From contig NZ_CAMICL010000051.1 in NCBI RefSeq assembly GCF_946221105.1, positions 1 to 13,360 of the forward strand: 13,360 nt of DNA, in the 5' to 3' direction. Positions 1 through 7,254 of this stretch are shown in pieces. Below the pieces are notes generated by a model that saw only the letters and a list, made by a program, of their open reading frames with translations, did no database searches and had not been told where the DNA came from. Position 1 is the first letter of the stretch; each line of letters opens with the position of its first letter. Source of the DNA: an uncultured Corynebacterium sp. Its GTDB lineage: Bacteria > Actinomycetota > Actinomycetes > Mycobacteriales > Mycobacteriaceae. The position numbers and the translations under genes are program-made.

Positions 1-1167
1 GGGGTCGGGCGGGAACGCCAAATCGAGCAGTTCTACTTCGGTGAGGGTTTCCGGGTTGTGCCACAGGATTGCTTCGATCCGCCCGTCGTGGTTGTAGAGC
101 GTGACCCAGTGCTCGTAGAGGACAATTCCTGCACGCCCGTCGTCGGCCCAGGGGATGCCGAGGGCATCGAGCTTCTCCGTGAACCTCGAGGTTGGGATGT
201 GGAACGGGATCCCCAGGAAACTGGCGTTGTTGTGCGGGCTGATCTCGAGCTCGGTCACCACACCGTCCTTCTCGGTGGCCCTGGCAGCGAACGCTTGCCT
301 ATTCAGTGACAGCGTCGCCTGGTACCCGTTTCCGAGGAACTCGTTCCAATTCATGCGGTCGATGATGGGTGTCGGCTCGGGATCGCCCATTGCGTCCAGC
401 ACGTCCTCGAACCTCAGTGGGCAGTCGGTGGTGAAGTCGACGAGCGGCTCGTACCCGGCGCGGTCCTCGGCCGGCCGGGCGGGGGAAGTGGTGCGTGCGG
501 TTGCCGCAGCGGCTTCGGCGTGCACGTTTGCGTCGTAGATCTTCCGCACTGTCTCAACGGGGCCAACAATCGACACCACTCCAGGTTCGTTGGCGACGGT
601 GACGCTGTGCGTATCGACGCCCGCGCGTTCGGTCATGGTGTCTGCTAAGCCTGTCGCGGTCTCAGCGAGCACCGGGGGAAGGAAGTCTTCGAACACGAAC
701 ACGTTGCCCACGTCGTCGATCTCAGCGAAGTGGAGCGTTTCGCCGGTGACCCGGCTGCGTGCCGCGGCGAGCGAGCGGATGAATCGGAGGTAGTCGTCCT
801 TGTTGGGCGACAGTGCGACGCCCAACTGCTCCCAGTACTTCACCCTGTTCGACGTGAGGTCCGCGACGGCATCCAACACATTCATGGCGATGGTGTCGGC
901 CGGGTCCGGGTCTTCGGGCCATGCATCGTCAGCCGCGTTGTCGAGTTGGTCGTAGCAGGTGTCCATTCGGGCACGTGCGTCGTCGTTAAGCGAAAAGTCC
1001 CTTGTTGATGCATCGAACTCGATGCTGTTGATGATGGTGGTGATCTCCGGCCACCTCGCCGTGCAAGGGCGGGCGTAACCGTGGAGGAATGCCTTCGCGG
1101 TTTGTAGGGCGCCGAGCGCTGAGGCAGTTGTGGATCCGGCGTGTTGGAGTGCTTCGTCGTAGAACAT
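1..1167 (-). CDS. Hypothetical protein, C-terminus cut by window edge
   Basis: I do not recognise this protein. The minus-strand frame is open for 389 codons from ATG at 1167 down to base 1, with no stop. The start is supported by GAGGAGG about 10 bases upstream. Residues 1-140 look mainly helical, starting MFYDEALQHAGS and containing acidic stretches around 77-90. Residues 141-215 look like a mixed alpha/beta part. A low-complexity Ala/Thr/Pro/Arg linker spans about 217-237. Residues 240-389 look beta-rich, with LGIPFHIPTSRFTEKL at 318-333 followed by GIVLYEHWVTLYNHDGRIEAI at 347-367. That pattern (a set point, a 'LGIP' phrase, then a strand pair with DGRI) vaguely recalls small immunity-type domains, but this is a guess. 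There is no signal peptide or membrane segment. It is divergent from the OFA transporter. Third codon positions look less C-biased than in the ribosomal genes. Confidence 0.8.
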   Translation of the reverse strand, partial: MFYDEALQHAGSTTASALGALQTAKAFLHGYARPCTARWPEITTIINSIEFDASTRDFSLNDDARARMDTCYDQLDNAADDAWPEDPDPADTIAMNVLDAVADLTSNRVKYWEQLGVALSPNKDDYLRFIRSLAAARSRVTGETLHFAEIDDVGNVFVFEDFLPPVLAETATGLADTMTERAGVDTHSVTVANEPGVVSIVGPVETVRKIYDANVHAEAAAATARTTSPARPAEDRAGYEPLVDFTTDCPLRFEDVLDAMGDPEPTPIIDRMNWNEFLGNGYQATLSLNRQAFAARATEKDGVVTELEISPHNNASFLGIPFHIPTSRFTEKLDALGIPWADDGRAGIVLYEHWVTLYNHDGRIEAILWHNPETLTEVELLDLAFPPDP

Positions 1168-1242
1168 CGGCCGTCGACCTCCTCGTGCTGTGCGGCCCAC
1201 CCTAGATGAATGGAAGCTTTCTGATTCTGCCCACCTGCGAGT

Positions 1243-1248
1243 TATTAT
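1243..1248 (+). promoter_or_regulatory. Possible -10 box for the OFA transporter gene
   Basis: TATTAT lies 41 bases before the ATG at 1290 in an AT-rich patch of the 122-bp divergent spacer. No good -35 is visible at 17-18 bp. TAATTT at 1257-1262 also fits TAnnnT, so the exact box is uncertain. Nothing else clear is seen in this spacer. Confidence 0.3.
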
Positions 1249-1289
1249 GCGCTTCGTAATTTATGCAGACGAGACGGCAGGAAGCGTCC

Positions 1290-2807
1290 ATGTCATTCTT
1301 CTCCCGAGGTGCGATCATCGCGCCCAAGGAATTCAACCGCTGGCTCATCGTCCCGGCAGCGTTGGCGATCCACCTCTCCATCGGGCAGGTGTACGGGTTC
1401 TCCGTGTTTAAGAAGCCGATGATGGAGCACTTCGGGGTGGGGGAAGTTGCCGTGGGGTGGATCTTCTCGCTGGCGATCGGCATGCTGGGCACCTCGTCTG
1501 CGCTGTTTGGCTCGTGGGTGGAAAAGGTCGGGCCGCGTGCCTCCATGTCCGTCGCTGGGGTGCTGTGGGTGACCGGATTCCTGGTGGCCACACTGGGTAT
1601 CAGCACCGGCAACCTGTGGCTCGTGTACTTCGGCTACGGGTTCATCGGCGGCATTGGCCTGGGCATCGGCTACATCTCGCCCGTGTCCACGCTGATGAAG
1701 TGGTTCCCGGACCGGCCGGGCCTGGCTACCGGGCTGGCGATCATGGGCTTCGGCGGCGGCGCGCTCATCGCGTCGCCGGCCTCGAACCGGCTGATGGAAG
1801 TATTCGGCAGCGGGGCTGAACTCGCGGACCGCGCCGCGGGGCTCGAACCGACGTTTGTCACCCTCGCGGTGGTGTACTTTCTGGTCATCGCTATGGGTGC
1901 GTACTGCATCCGGCTGCCGCACCCGGACTGGACCCCGTCAGGCGCGCCGAAGATCAAGGCGAAGCCGGCGAAGGTCGCCATCGTCGGCGCGAATGTCAGC
2001 GCGAACAACGCGATCCGCACGCCGCAGTTCTGGTGCCTGTGGGTGATCCTGTTCTGCAACATCACCGCCGGCATCGGCATCCTGGAAAACGCCGCGCCGA
2101 TGGTGCAGGACTACTACCCGGCGCTGAGCGCCGCTCCCGCCGCCGGCTTTGTCGGCCTGCTGTCGCTGGCCAATATGGGTGGGCGTTTTATCTGGTCGTC
2201 CGCCTCCGACGTGATCGGCCGCAAGAACATCTACATGGTCTACCTAGGCGTTGGTCTGATCTTCTACTTCGTGGTGGCATCCGCCGGCCACACCAGCCTG
2301 GCGCTGTTCGTGGTCAGCACCCTGATCCTGCTCACCTTCTACGGCGGCGGGTTCGCCACCATCCCGACCTATCTGCGCGACCTGTTTGGCGTGTACCAGG
2401 TCGGCGCGATTCACGGCCGGTTGCTCACCGCCTGGTCCGCGGCGGGCGTGGCGGGCCCGCTGATCATCAACATGGTGGTGGAGCGCCAAGCCAGCCGCGG
2501 TAACTCAGGCCCAGAGCTGTACCAGCTCTCGCTGTACATCATGTGCGTGCTGTTGGCGGTGGGGCTCGTGGCCAACGTGCTGGTCCGGCCTGTTGCGGAG
2601 AAGTGGTTCGAGGATCCGGAGACGGTGGCCGCGAAGGTTGAGGCGGATCGTGCGTCGGCGAGAGAGTCCGCAACGACGGCGACCGGTGGCGGTGCTGGAT
2701 CCATCCACGCGCTGGTGGCTGCGGTGCTCGCGCTCGTGATCACGGCGCTGCTCGTCTACGGGCTGTGGGAGACCGCGGCGAAGGCCTTGCAGATGTTCGC
2801 GGCCTAA
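1290..2807 (+). CDS. OFA-family MFS transporter (oxalate/formate-type anion exchanger)
   Basis: This is a 505-residue integral membrane protein of the major facilitator superfamily, OFA branch. OFA members exchange or take up small carboxylates such as oxalate and formate; the actual substrate here is inferred only. Family hallmarks include LSIGQVYGFSVF in helix 1 (29-40) and the glycine-rich run GIGLGIGYISPVSTLMKWFP (121-140). This is followed by DRPGLATGLAIMGFGGGALI (141-160). I chose ATG 1290 over the in-frame ATG 1263 because GGAAG lies just upstream and homologues begin near here. After the usual twelve helices there is a charged linker and one more hydrophobic helix (about 471-505, ending GLWETAAKALQMFAA). 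That tail resembles the separate 'MFS transporter small subunit' peptides found beside OFA transporters. The convergent fdhD neighbour supports a link to formate. The stop codon overlaps the end of fdhD. Confidence 0.88.
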   Translation: MSFFSRGAIIAPKEFNRWLIVPAALAIHLSIGQVYGFSVFKKPMMEHFGVGEVAVGWIFSLAIGMLGTSSALFGSWVEKVGPRASMSVAGVLWVTGFLVATLGISTGNLWLVYFGYGFIGGIGLGIGYISPVSTLMKWFPDRPGLATGLAIMGFGGGALIASPASNRLMEVFGSGAELADRAAGLEPTFVTLAVVYFLVIAMGAYCIRLPHPDWTPSGAPKIKAKPAKVAIVGANVSANNAIRTPQFWCLWVILFCNITAGIGILENAAPMVQDYYPALSAAPAAGFVGLLSLANMGGRFIWSSASDVIGRKNIYMVYLGVGLIFYFVVASAGHTSLALFVVSTLILLTFYGGGFATIPTYLRDLFGVYQVGAIHGRLLTAWSAAGVAGPLIINMVVERQASRGNSGPELYQLSLYIMCVLLAVGLVANVLVRPVAEKWFEDPETVAAKVEADRASARESATTATGGGAGSIHALVAAVLALVITALLVYGLWETAAKALQMFAA

Positions 2808-3568
2808 GCCGCTGAAGACCCCGCGTAGACGCTGAAACGCTCCTCGCTCACCTCGCCGACGAGCACCGTGTTGGTGGCCCGGGCCAGTTCCACGGCCATC
2901 GACGTCACGCCGGCGGTGGTGGCTACCGCGCCGAATCCGGCGGCCGCGGCGGCGCGCACGATTTCGAAGCCCACCTGCGCATCCGTGGTGAGGGTGAGGG
3001 CGGGGGACGGGAGGGCGTCGAGAAGCATGTGCCCCGCAATCTTGTGCACCGCGTTCAAAGCATCGAGGTCCTGGCGCCCCGCATCGCCCGCGACGGCGGT
3101 GGGTAGGTCGCGCGTGCGGTGCTGCGACAACACCCCGGGAAGCGCGAAGATTGCGGACGGGTCGAGCTCCATGAACTTGCCGCGCACGTCGAGGTTGGCG
3201 GCGAGCTCGCGCACCCGCTGCTCCGCGGAGATGCCGCACGCGTCGCCGGGGATCGGGTCGATGAACTGCGGGGACGCGGGGCGCGCGAGCTGGATGTCCA
3301 GCAGGTTGTAGGTGTTTTCGCCGCCGATCGCGCCCTCGCAGTAGCGGGCGGTGACCACGTCCTCGACACGCGTGATCATCCCGTGCGCCAGCAGCAGGCC
3401 ATGCGCGAGCTCGATGTCGTGGCCCGGGGTGCGCATAAGCGTTGCGACGCTCACGCCACCGGCCCGGATCTCCAGCGGCTCTTCAACCGCGACCTGGCCC
3501 GCACGGGTGTCGCGGGTGCCGTCGGCGGAAATCTTGGTCACTGCGAAGCTGCGTTTGGTCCTGCTCAC
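2804..3568 (-). CDS. fdhD: FdhD-like formate dehydrogenase accessory protein, divergent
   Basis: FdhD carries sulfur from a cysteine desulfurase to the molybdenum cofactor of formate dehydrogenase in the cytoplasm. This 254-residue protein has the family frame: VEEPLEIRAGG at 28-38, LMRTPGHDIELAHGLLLAHG at 44-63, LNAVHKIAGHMLLDALP at 171-187, and a typical C-terminus with FEIV (201-204), SMAVELA (223-229) and ERFSVYAG (243-250). The usual CGxCG loop instead reads A-C111-G-I-S114-A, so the first Cys is kept and the second is Ser. The usual TGGxHAA segment reads SQHRTRDLPTAVAG, and DVGRHNAVDK reads DLDALNAVHK. It starts with GTG at 3568 without a clear Shine-Dalgarno; TACCAT eight bases upstream suggests a leaderless message. 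No formate dehydrogenase gene is in view. The fold assignment is firm, but catalytic competence is doubtful. Confidence 0.88.
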   Translation of the reverse strand: MSRTKRSFAVTKISADGTRDTRAGQVAVEEPLEIRAGGVSVATLMRTPGHDIELAHGLLLAHGMITRVEDVVTARYCEGAIGGENTYNLLDIQLARPASPQFIDPIPGDACGISAEQRVRELAANLDVRGKFMELDPSAIFALPGVLSQHRTRDLPTAVAGDAGRQDLDALNAVHKIAGHMLLDALPSPALTLTTDAQVGFEIVRAAAAAGFGAVATTAGVTSMAVELARATNTVLVGEVSEERFSVYAGSSAA

Positions 3569-3576
3569 GGGAACCG

Positions 3577-3582
3577 ATGGTA
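3577..3582 (-). promoter_or_regulatory. Candidate -10 (TACCAT) for leaderless fdhD
   Basis: On the minus strand TACCAT fits TAnnnT and ends eight bases before the GTG start. TTCGCG stands about 17 bp further upstream as a weak -35. With no Shine-Dalgarno, transcription probably starts at or next to the GTG. A tandem AACTCGCG pair (3596-3611, plus strand) lies in the same spacer. Confidence 0.35.
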
Positions 3583-3705
3583 TCGCCGGATTCTTAACTC
3601 GCGAACTCGCGGCGAATCTACGTGCGAAAACGGGAGTTATTCACAGGGGTGCAAACGCGAATTCCACAAGCCCGAAAACATCCGCCTTGACGCCCGGCTA
3701 CAACT

Positions 3706-3741
3706 GCACCCACACATCCGAATTCAGAAAGGGGTGGGTGC
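3706..3741 (+). promoter_or_regulatory. Inverted repeat enclosing the DUF2786 ribosome binding site
   Basis: GCACCCAC (3706-3713) and GTGGGTGC (3734-3741) are perfect 8-base complements. The 20-base loop holds AGAAAGGG, the Shine-Dalgarno for the ATG at 3747. In mRNA this would place the ribosome site in a hairpin loop and the spacer in its stem. It may modulate translation, or it may be chance. Confidence 0.35.
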
Positions 3742-3746
3742 GTCCG

Positions 3747-4460
3747 ATGCGTACCGAAGACAAGATCAAACAACGACTACAGAAACTGCTCAACCAGGCG
3801 CGCGACCGTGAGGGCACGCCGGAGGGCGACGCGTTCTATGCCAGGGCGTTCGAGCTCATGGCGGAGTACGGCTACGAACAGCGCGACCTGGACACCGAGG
3901 ACGGCGACGAGGTGGGCCAGCGCACCTACGAGTTCGCAGGCTCCTACACCGAAATGCAGGCGAACCTGCTGCTCACCATCGCATTCGCCCTGCACTGCAC
4001 CGGATTTTCGCAGCGCGTGTACAACTCCACGCGCATGAAAGACGCGGTCATCTTCGGCTGCGCGCGCCACCTGGAGCGGGTGGACATGCTCTACGCGCTG
4101 CTTCTGCCCGTGATGCTGGCGGACGCGCAGAAGGTGCGCGCGACCCATTGGGGCGAATCGGCGGTGGTGCGCCGCCGCAGCTTCATGTCCGGCTTCGCCG
4201 CCAGCATCGGCGCGCGCCTCGCCGAAGCCGAAAAGACCGTGGAGGAATCGGATGGGGAGTATGGGCTCGTGCTTGTCGACGACTTCCAGAAAGCCACCGA
4301 AGCCCGCGACAATTTCGCGGCAGAGATGGGCTTCTTTCTAGGCAGCTTCTCCTCGAAGCGGTCCTTCGACGCGGATGCGTTCGACCAGGGCCACGAGGCG
4401 GGGCAGCGTTCCGACATCGGGCAGACGCGGGTGCGCTCGCGGCCGGCGCTGCCGTTCTAG
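3747..4460 (+). CDS. DUF2786 domain protein of unknown function
   Basis: This is a 237-residue soluble protein with no signal peptide or membrane helix. Residues 3-48 match the DUF2786 pattern: IKQRLQKLLNQARD, then EGDAFYARAFELMAEYGYEQRDL. Both look like amphipathic helices. The remainder, beginning near YEFAGSYTEMQANLLLTIAFAL (62-83), matches the domain usually found C-terminal to DUF2786. The biochemical role of this family is not known to me; relatives occur in actinobacteria and phages. The frame is open far upstream, but ATG 3747 is preceded by AGAAAGGGG at 10-13 bases and starts exactly where the domain begins. The C-terminus ends in RSRPALPF. It is divergent from fdhD, and a 19-bp inverted repeat follows 20 bases after its stop. 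Confidence 0.85.
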   Translation: MRTEDKIKQRLQKLLNQARDREGTPEGDAFYARAFELMAEYGYEQRDLDTEDGDEVGQRTYEFAGSYTEMQANLLLTIAFALHCTGFSQRVYNSTRMKDAVIFGCARHLERVDMLYALLLPVMLADAQKVRATHWGESAVVRRRSFMSGFAASIGARLAEAEKTVEESDGEYGLVLVDDFQKATEARDNFAAEMGFFLGSFSSKRSFDADAFDQGHEAGQRSDIGQTRVRSRPALPF

Positions 4461-4474
4461 CGGTTTCGGGGATC

Positions 4475-4504
4475 TTCGTGATCGTGCAACTTTTCTTGTA
4501 CGGT
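4475..4504 (+). promoter_or_regulatory. Candidate promoter of the arsR-MFS operon
   Basis: TACGGT (4499-4504) fits the TAnnnT -10 rule. TTCGTG (4475-4480) is a weak -35 with an 18-bp spacer. The predicted start near 4511 falls between the two palindromes, so a bound repressor would cover both the spacer and the start site. The assignment is by inspection only. Confidence 0.4.
4484..4501 (+). promoter_or_regulatory. Operator-like palindrome O1 (GTGCAA-N6-TTGTAC)
   Basis: GTGCAA (4484-4489), six bases, TTGTAC (4496-4501): an 18-bp site with one mismatch from perfect symmetry. It matches the second site 25 bp downstream. It overlaps the predicted promoter of the repressor gene, as expected for autoregulation by an ArsR-type dimer. 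Confidence 0.6.
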
Positions 4505-4508
4505 GTTG

Positions 4509-4526
4509 GTGCAAGAAAAGTTGCAC
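4509..4526 (+). promoter_or_regulatory. Operator-like palindrome O2 (GTGCAA-N6-TTGCAC)
   Basis: GTGCAA (4509-4514), GAAAAG, TTGCAC (4521-4526) is a perfect 6-6-6 palindrome. O1 and O2 centres are 25 bp apart. Their N6 cores are complementary (CTTTTC and GAAAAG), so together they create a perfect 19-base inverted repeat, 4480-4498 against 4512-4530. Binding of the adjacent ArsR-type repressor is inferred. Confidence 0.65.
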
Positions 4527-4542
4527 GATCTCGGGAGGTTCG

Positions 4543-4869
4543 ATGACACCACGCGAATACCACCATCCAACAACCGACGAAATCACCCTGACCAGGGTGC
4601 TTGGTGCTTTGAGTGACCCCACCCGACTCGAGATGATCCGTCGGCTCGCCGACGGATTGGACCATGACAGTCTCGAGCTTGCAGACGATTTGCCGCGGTC
4701 GACGCTCACTTACCACACACGCATGCTGCGAGAGGCGGGGGTGACGTGGACCCGGGGAGAGGGGCGTGCCTGTCTAATCCGACTGCGGCGGGACGATCTG
4801 GATCGTCTATTTCCAGGTGTGCTTGCGGCGGTGATCGCCAATGCAGCTACCGAGGGGGAAGAGCGATGA
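4543..4869 (+). CDS. ArsR-type winged-helix transcriptional repressor
   Basis: This is a 108-residue DNA-binding protein. LGALSDPTRLEMIRRLADG (20-38) is the classic ArsR opening helix, PRSTLTYHTRMLREAGV (51-67) is the recognition-helix region, and RGEGRACLIRLRRDDL (71-86) forms the wing. The Cys metal site of ArsR/SmtB sensors (ELCVCD) reads ELADDL here and the protein has a single Cys in the wing (C77), so a metal-sensing role is unlikely; the ligand is unknown. ATG 4543 is preceded by GGGAGG (4533-4538). The stop overlaps the MFS start as ATGA, so the two are co-translated. The natural reading is an autorepressor whose ligand is exported by the neighbouring pump. Paired palindromes upstream fit this. 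Confidence 0.9.
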   Translation: MTPREYHHPTTDEITLTRVLGALSDPTRLEMIRRLADGLDHDSLELADDLPRSTLTYHTRMLREAGVTWTRGEGRACLIRLRRDDLDRLFPGVLAAVIANAATEGEER

Positions 4870-6002
4870 TTCGTCGGCTATGGCCTTTCGTGCTGGGGAG
4901 CGTGGCACTCGGCCTAGACGCATACGTTGTGGCGGGACTTCTGCCCGCCATCGCAGCTTCCCTTGGAACGCAAGAAGCTACCGTCGGGCTTGGGGTTGCG
5001 GCGTTTACAGGCGCGTACGCCGGCGTGGGGCCGTTGCTGGCGGGGAGGGCTGGGCAGCGGTCGCGGCGCAGCCTGGTCATCGCATTGCTGGTGTTTACGG
5101 TAGCCAACTTGGCCACTGCGTTGTCGCCAACTGTCTGGGTGTTCCTGGTGTCTCGCGTGGTGGCCGGCGCAGCAGCCGGCGTGTATTCGTCGCTGTCCTC
5201 GGCGGTTGCCGCTGAAATCGTGGGGCCGGAACGCCGAGGGCGCGCATTGGCGCTAGTCCTTGCTGGACTTGCGGTCGGCACCGTATTCGGCGTGCCGATA
5301 GGTCTGGTGCTGGCACAGTATTGGGATTGGCGTGCCGCGATACTGCTGATCGTGGTCGTCGGAGGTACAGCACTCGCGGGCATTGCACTGCGGGGAGGGG
5401 ACCTGCCAGCTATCTCAGCGTCTGGTCCTGCAGAACGGCTGCGGTCTATTACGCGGCCGAAGAATCTCCTCACGGTCACTGTGGCGCTGTTGACCGGCGT
5501 TGCTTCGCTGGGTTTGTATACCTACCTCACTGTGGTGCTATCCGAGGGAAGCCTCGCGTCGCATCAGAACATAGCGATTTGGGTGTGGGGACTTGGTGGA
5601 GCGGCCGGAGCGCTAGGAATTGGGCGGCTCGCGGACAAGTATGACCCGCTGCGGCTGAGTGCTGTGATCCTTGGGGGCCTCACCTGTGCGTTGCTCGGCA
5701 TGACCCAAGGCCAGGTTCCAGTGTTGGTCGTAGTCAGTCTGTTTGTCTGGGGGTTGTGCGGTTGGGCTTCCCTCGCGCCCCAGCAGCAAGTGCTACTTCA
5801 AACGAATCCAGCTGATGGCGCAACGGCTGTGGCTGCGAATGCTTCGGCCAACTACCTAGGTTCGGCGCTGGGTACGACCGCCGGATCGCTGTTGGTCGCT
5901 GCACATGCGTCGCCGACCGTGCTGTGTGGATCAGCAGCGGCCGTGGCTGCGCTCGCGCTGTTCTGTCAGCTCGTTCGCCAGCGCATGGATTCCAACGGCT
6001 AA
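4866..6002 (+). CDS. MFS efflux transporter, DHA1-like
   Basis: This is a 378-residue, roughly twelve-helix membrane protein. The opening LGLDAYVVAGLLPAIAASLG (15-34) is typical of the drug:H+ antiporter-1 branch (AraJ/YdhP/PbuE relatives). GPLLAGRAGQRSRRSL (55-70) is the loop 2-3 motif. The run GLAVGTVFGVPIGL is the helix-5 'antiporter' motif. It probably exports a small toxic or metabolic compound across the inner membrane by proton exchange; the substrate cannot be read from sequence. GAGGGGGAAGAG lies just before the ATG, inside arsR, and the ATGA overlap implies coupling. Wobble positions are less C-biased by eye than in the ribosomal genes, hinting that the pair was acquired. It ends 12 bp from the convergent M20 gene with no visible terminator. 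Confidence 0.9.
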   Translation: MIRRLWPFVLGSVALGLDAYVVAGLLPAIAASLGTQEATVGLGVAAFTGAYAGVGPLLAGRAGQRSRRSLVIALLVFTVANLATALSPTVWVFLVSRVVAGAAAGVYSSLSSAVAAEIVGPERRGRALALVLAGLAVGTVFGVPIGLVLAQYWDWRAAILLIVVVGGTALAGIALRGGDLPAISASGPAERLRSITRPKNLLTVTVALLTGVASLGLYTYLTVVLSEGSLASHQNIAIWVWGLGGAAGALGIGRLADKYDPLRLSAVILGGLTCALLGMTQGQVPVLVVVSLFVWGLCGWASLAPQQQVLLQTNPADGATAVAANASANYLGSALGTTAGSLLVAAHASPTVLCGSAAAVAALALFCQLVRQRMDSNG

Positions 6003-6014
6003 CCCAAATCCCAC

Positions 6015-7247
6015 CTATGCCGCGCCATCCACGAGCCACGCCGCCGCGGCCACGATCATCGCCTCGGCCGCGCGATCGAGCGTGGGCTGCAGGTCGGGCG
6101 CGAAGGTCGGGGAGTGGTTGCCGGGGGCGTTTTCCCAGTCCTTGAAACCGCCCAAGCCCCAGTAGGTGTACGGCACGCCGAGCGCGTCCGGGATGATGGA
6201 GAAGTCCTCAGAGGCGGAGATCTGGTCCAAGTCCGTGGCATTGCTGCCGAAGTGGGCGTCGAATGCGTCGCGCACACGGGAGGTGATCGCCGGATCGTTG
6301 TCCGTGAGCGGGTACTCGTCGTAGAACGTGATCTCCGGCTCCCGCGGGCTGCCGGCGGCGGCGCACTCGCCCTCAACAATGCGGGTGATTGCGCTGCGCA
6401 GCGTGTCGCTGACCTCACGGGTGTAGGCGCGGGTGTTGACCAGAAGTTCGGCGGTTTCCGGGATCACGTTCGCCTTCACCCCGGAGTGGATGGCGCCGAC
6501 GGTGAGCACTGCGGTGTCCTTCGCTTGCACCTCGCGGGAGACCACCGTGTGCAGGCGGGTGACGATGTTGGAGGCGAGCAGGACCGGGTCCACGCCCTTT
6601 TCCGGCATGGAGCCGTGGGTGCCTTTGCCCCACACGGTGATCTGGGCGGAAAACGCCTGGGACATGAACGGCCCCGGGTGGGTGCCCACCACACCTGCGG
6701 GCAGCATCGGCAACACGTGTTGGCCCAAATACACGTCGGGTTTCGGCATTGCCTCGCGGATGCCGTTGGCCAGCATCACCCGCGATCCGGCGTACGCCTC
6801 CTCCGCGGGCTGGAACACGGCGACCAGGGTGCCGTGCCAGCAATCGCGGTTAGCGGCGAACACCTCCAGCGCGCCGAGCACGCCCATGATGTGAAAGTCG
6901 TGCCCGCAGGCGTGCGCGACGTGCTCCTCGCGGCCGCTGACAGCATCCACCTGCGTGGCGGTGGAGGCGTACGGCTTGCCGGAGCGCTCCTGCACCGGCA
7001 AGCCGTCGATGTCCGCGCGGATGGCCACCACCGGGCCGGGACCGTTCTCCAATACACACACCGTGCCGGTTTCGCCCACCTGCGTGTGCGGCAGCTGCAG
7101 AGCGTCCAGCCGCGAGCGGATCTTCGAGGCCGTCTGCAGCTCCTGCAGCGACAACTCGGGATGCTGGTGGAACCAGACGTAAAGTTCCTCGCGGGCCTCG
7201 CGCGTGGCGGCCAGCGATCCAACGAGCTGTGCAAGGGCGGTATCCAT
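6015..7247 (-). CDS. M20-family amidohydrolase / N-acyl-amino-acid deacylase
   Basis: This is a 410-residue cytoplasmic zinc- or manganese-dependent hydrolase of the M20D group (hippurate or IAA-amino-acid hydrolase-like), which cleaves N-acyl bonds on amino acids or related amides. Metal and catalytic residues are present. These include HACGHDFH at 112-119 (ligands C114 and H116), FQPAEE at 145-150, and GQHV with H177. GKGTHGSMPEKG at 207-218 belongs to the lid or dimer domain, and GNHSP at 376-380 carries H378. IRADIDGLPVQE (77-88) is also typical. The substrate is unknown. I chose ATG 7247 over the in-frame start at 7340: homologues start near here, the extra 31 residues look random, and TAGACT lies seven bases upstream, fitting leaderless transcription. 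It is convergent with the MFS gene and divergent from rpsH. Confidence 0.92.
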   Translation of the reverse strand: MDTALAQLVGSLAATREAREELYVWFHQHPELSLQELQTASKIRSRLDALQLPHTQVGETGTVCVLENGPGPVVAIRADIDGLPVQERSGKPYASTATQVDAVSGREEHVAHACGHDFHIMGVLGALEVFAANRDCWHGTLVAVFQPAEEAYAGSRVMLANGIREAMPKPDVYLGQHVLPMLPAGVVGTHPGPFMSQAFSAQITVWGKGTHGSMPEKGVDPVLLASNIVTRLHTVVSREVQAKDTAVLTVGAIHSGVKANVIPETAELLVNTRAYTREVSDTLRSAITRIVEGECAAAGSPREPEITFYDEYPLTDNDPAITSRVRDAFDAHFGSNATDLDQISASEDFSIIPDALGVPYTYWGLGGFKDWENAPGNHSPTFAPDLQPTLDRAAEAMIVAAAAWLVDGAA

Positions 7248-7254
7248 GCTGGGC

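Noticed and set aside
1244..1266. TTATGC direct repeat and ATTA/TAAT arms before the OFA gene
   Set aside because: Too short, and imperfect beyond four bases per arm; not distinguishable from an AT-rich promoter patch.
1293..1922. Long minus-strand open frame opposite the OFA transporter
   Set aside because: GC-rich antisense shadow; the plus-strand product is a clear membrane transporter, and this translation is low-complexity Arg/His.
3637..3645. TTATTCACA, a match to the DnaA box
   Set aside because: Single isolated copy with no AT-rich unwinding region or dnaA/dnaN nearby; probably chance.
4480..4530. Intrinsic terminator for the DUF2786 gene
   Set aside because: The 19-base stem is strong but has no T tract after it and a 13-base loop; the internal palindromes and position over a promoter fit an operator better.
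4746..4865. 40-codon N-terminal extension of the MFS transporter
   Set aside because: It overlaps arsR out of frame; ATG 4866 with the ATGA overlap and nearby ribosome site begins exactly at the transporter's first helix.
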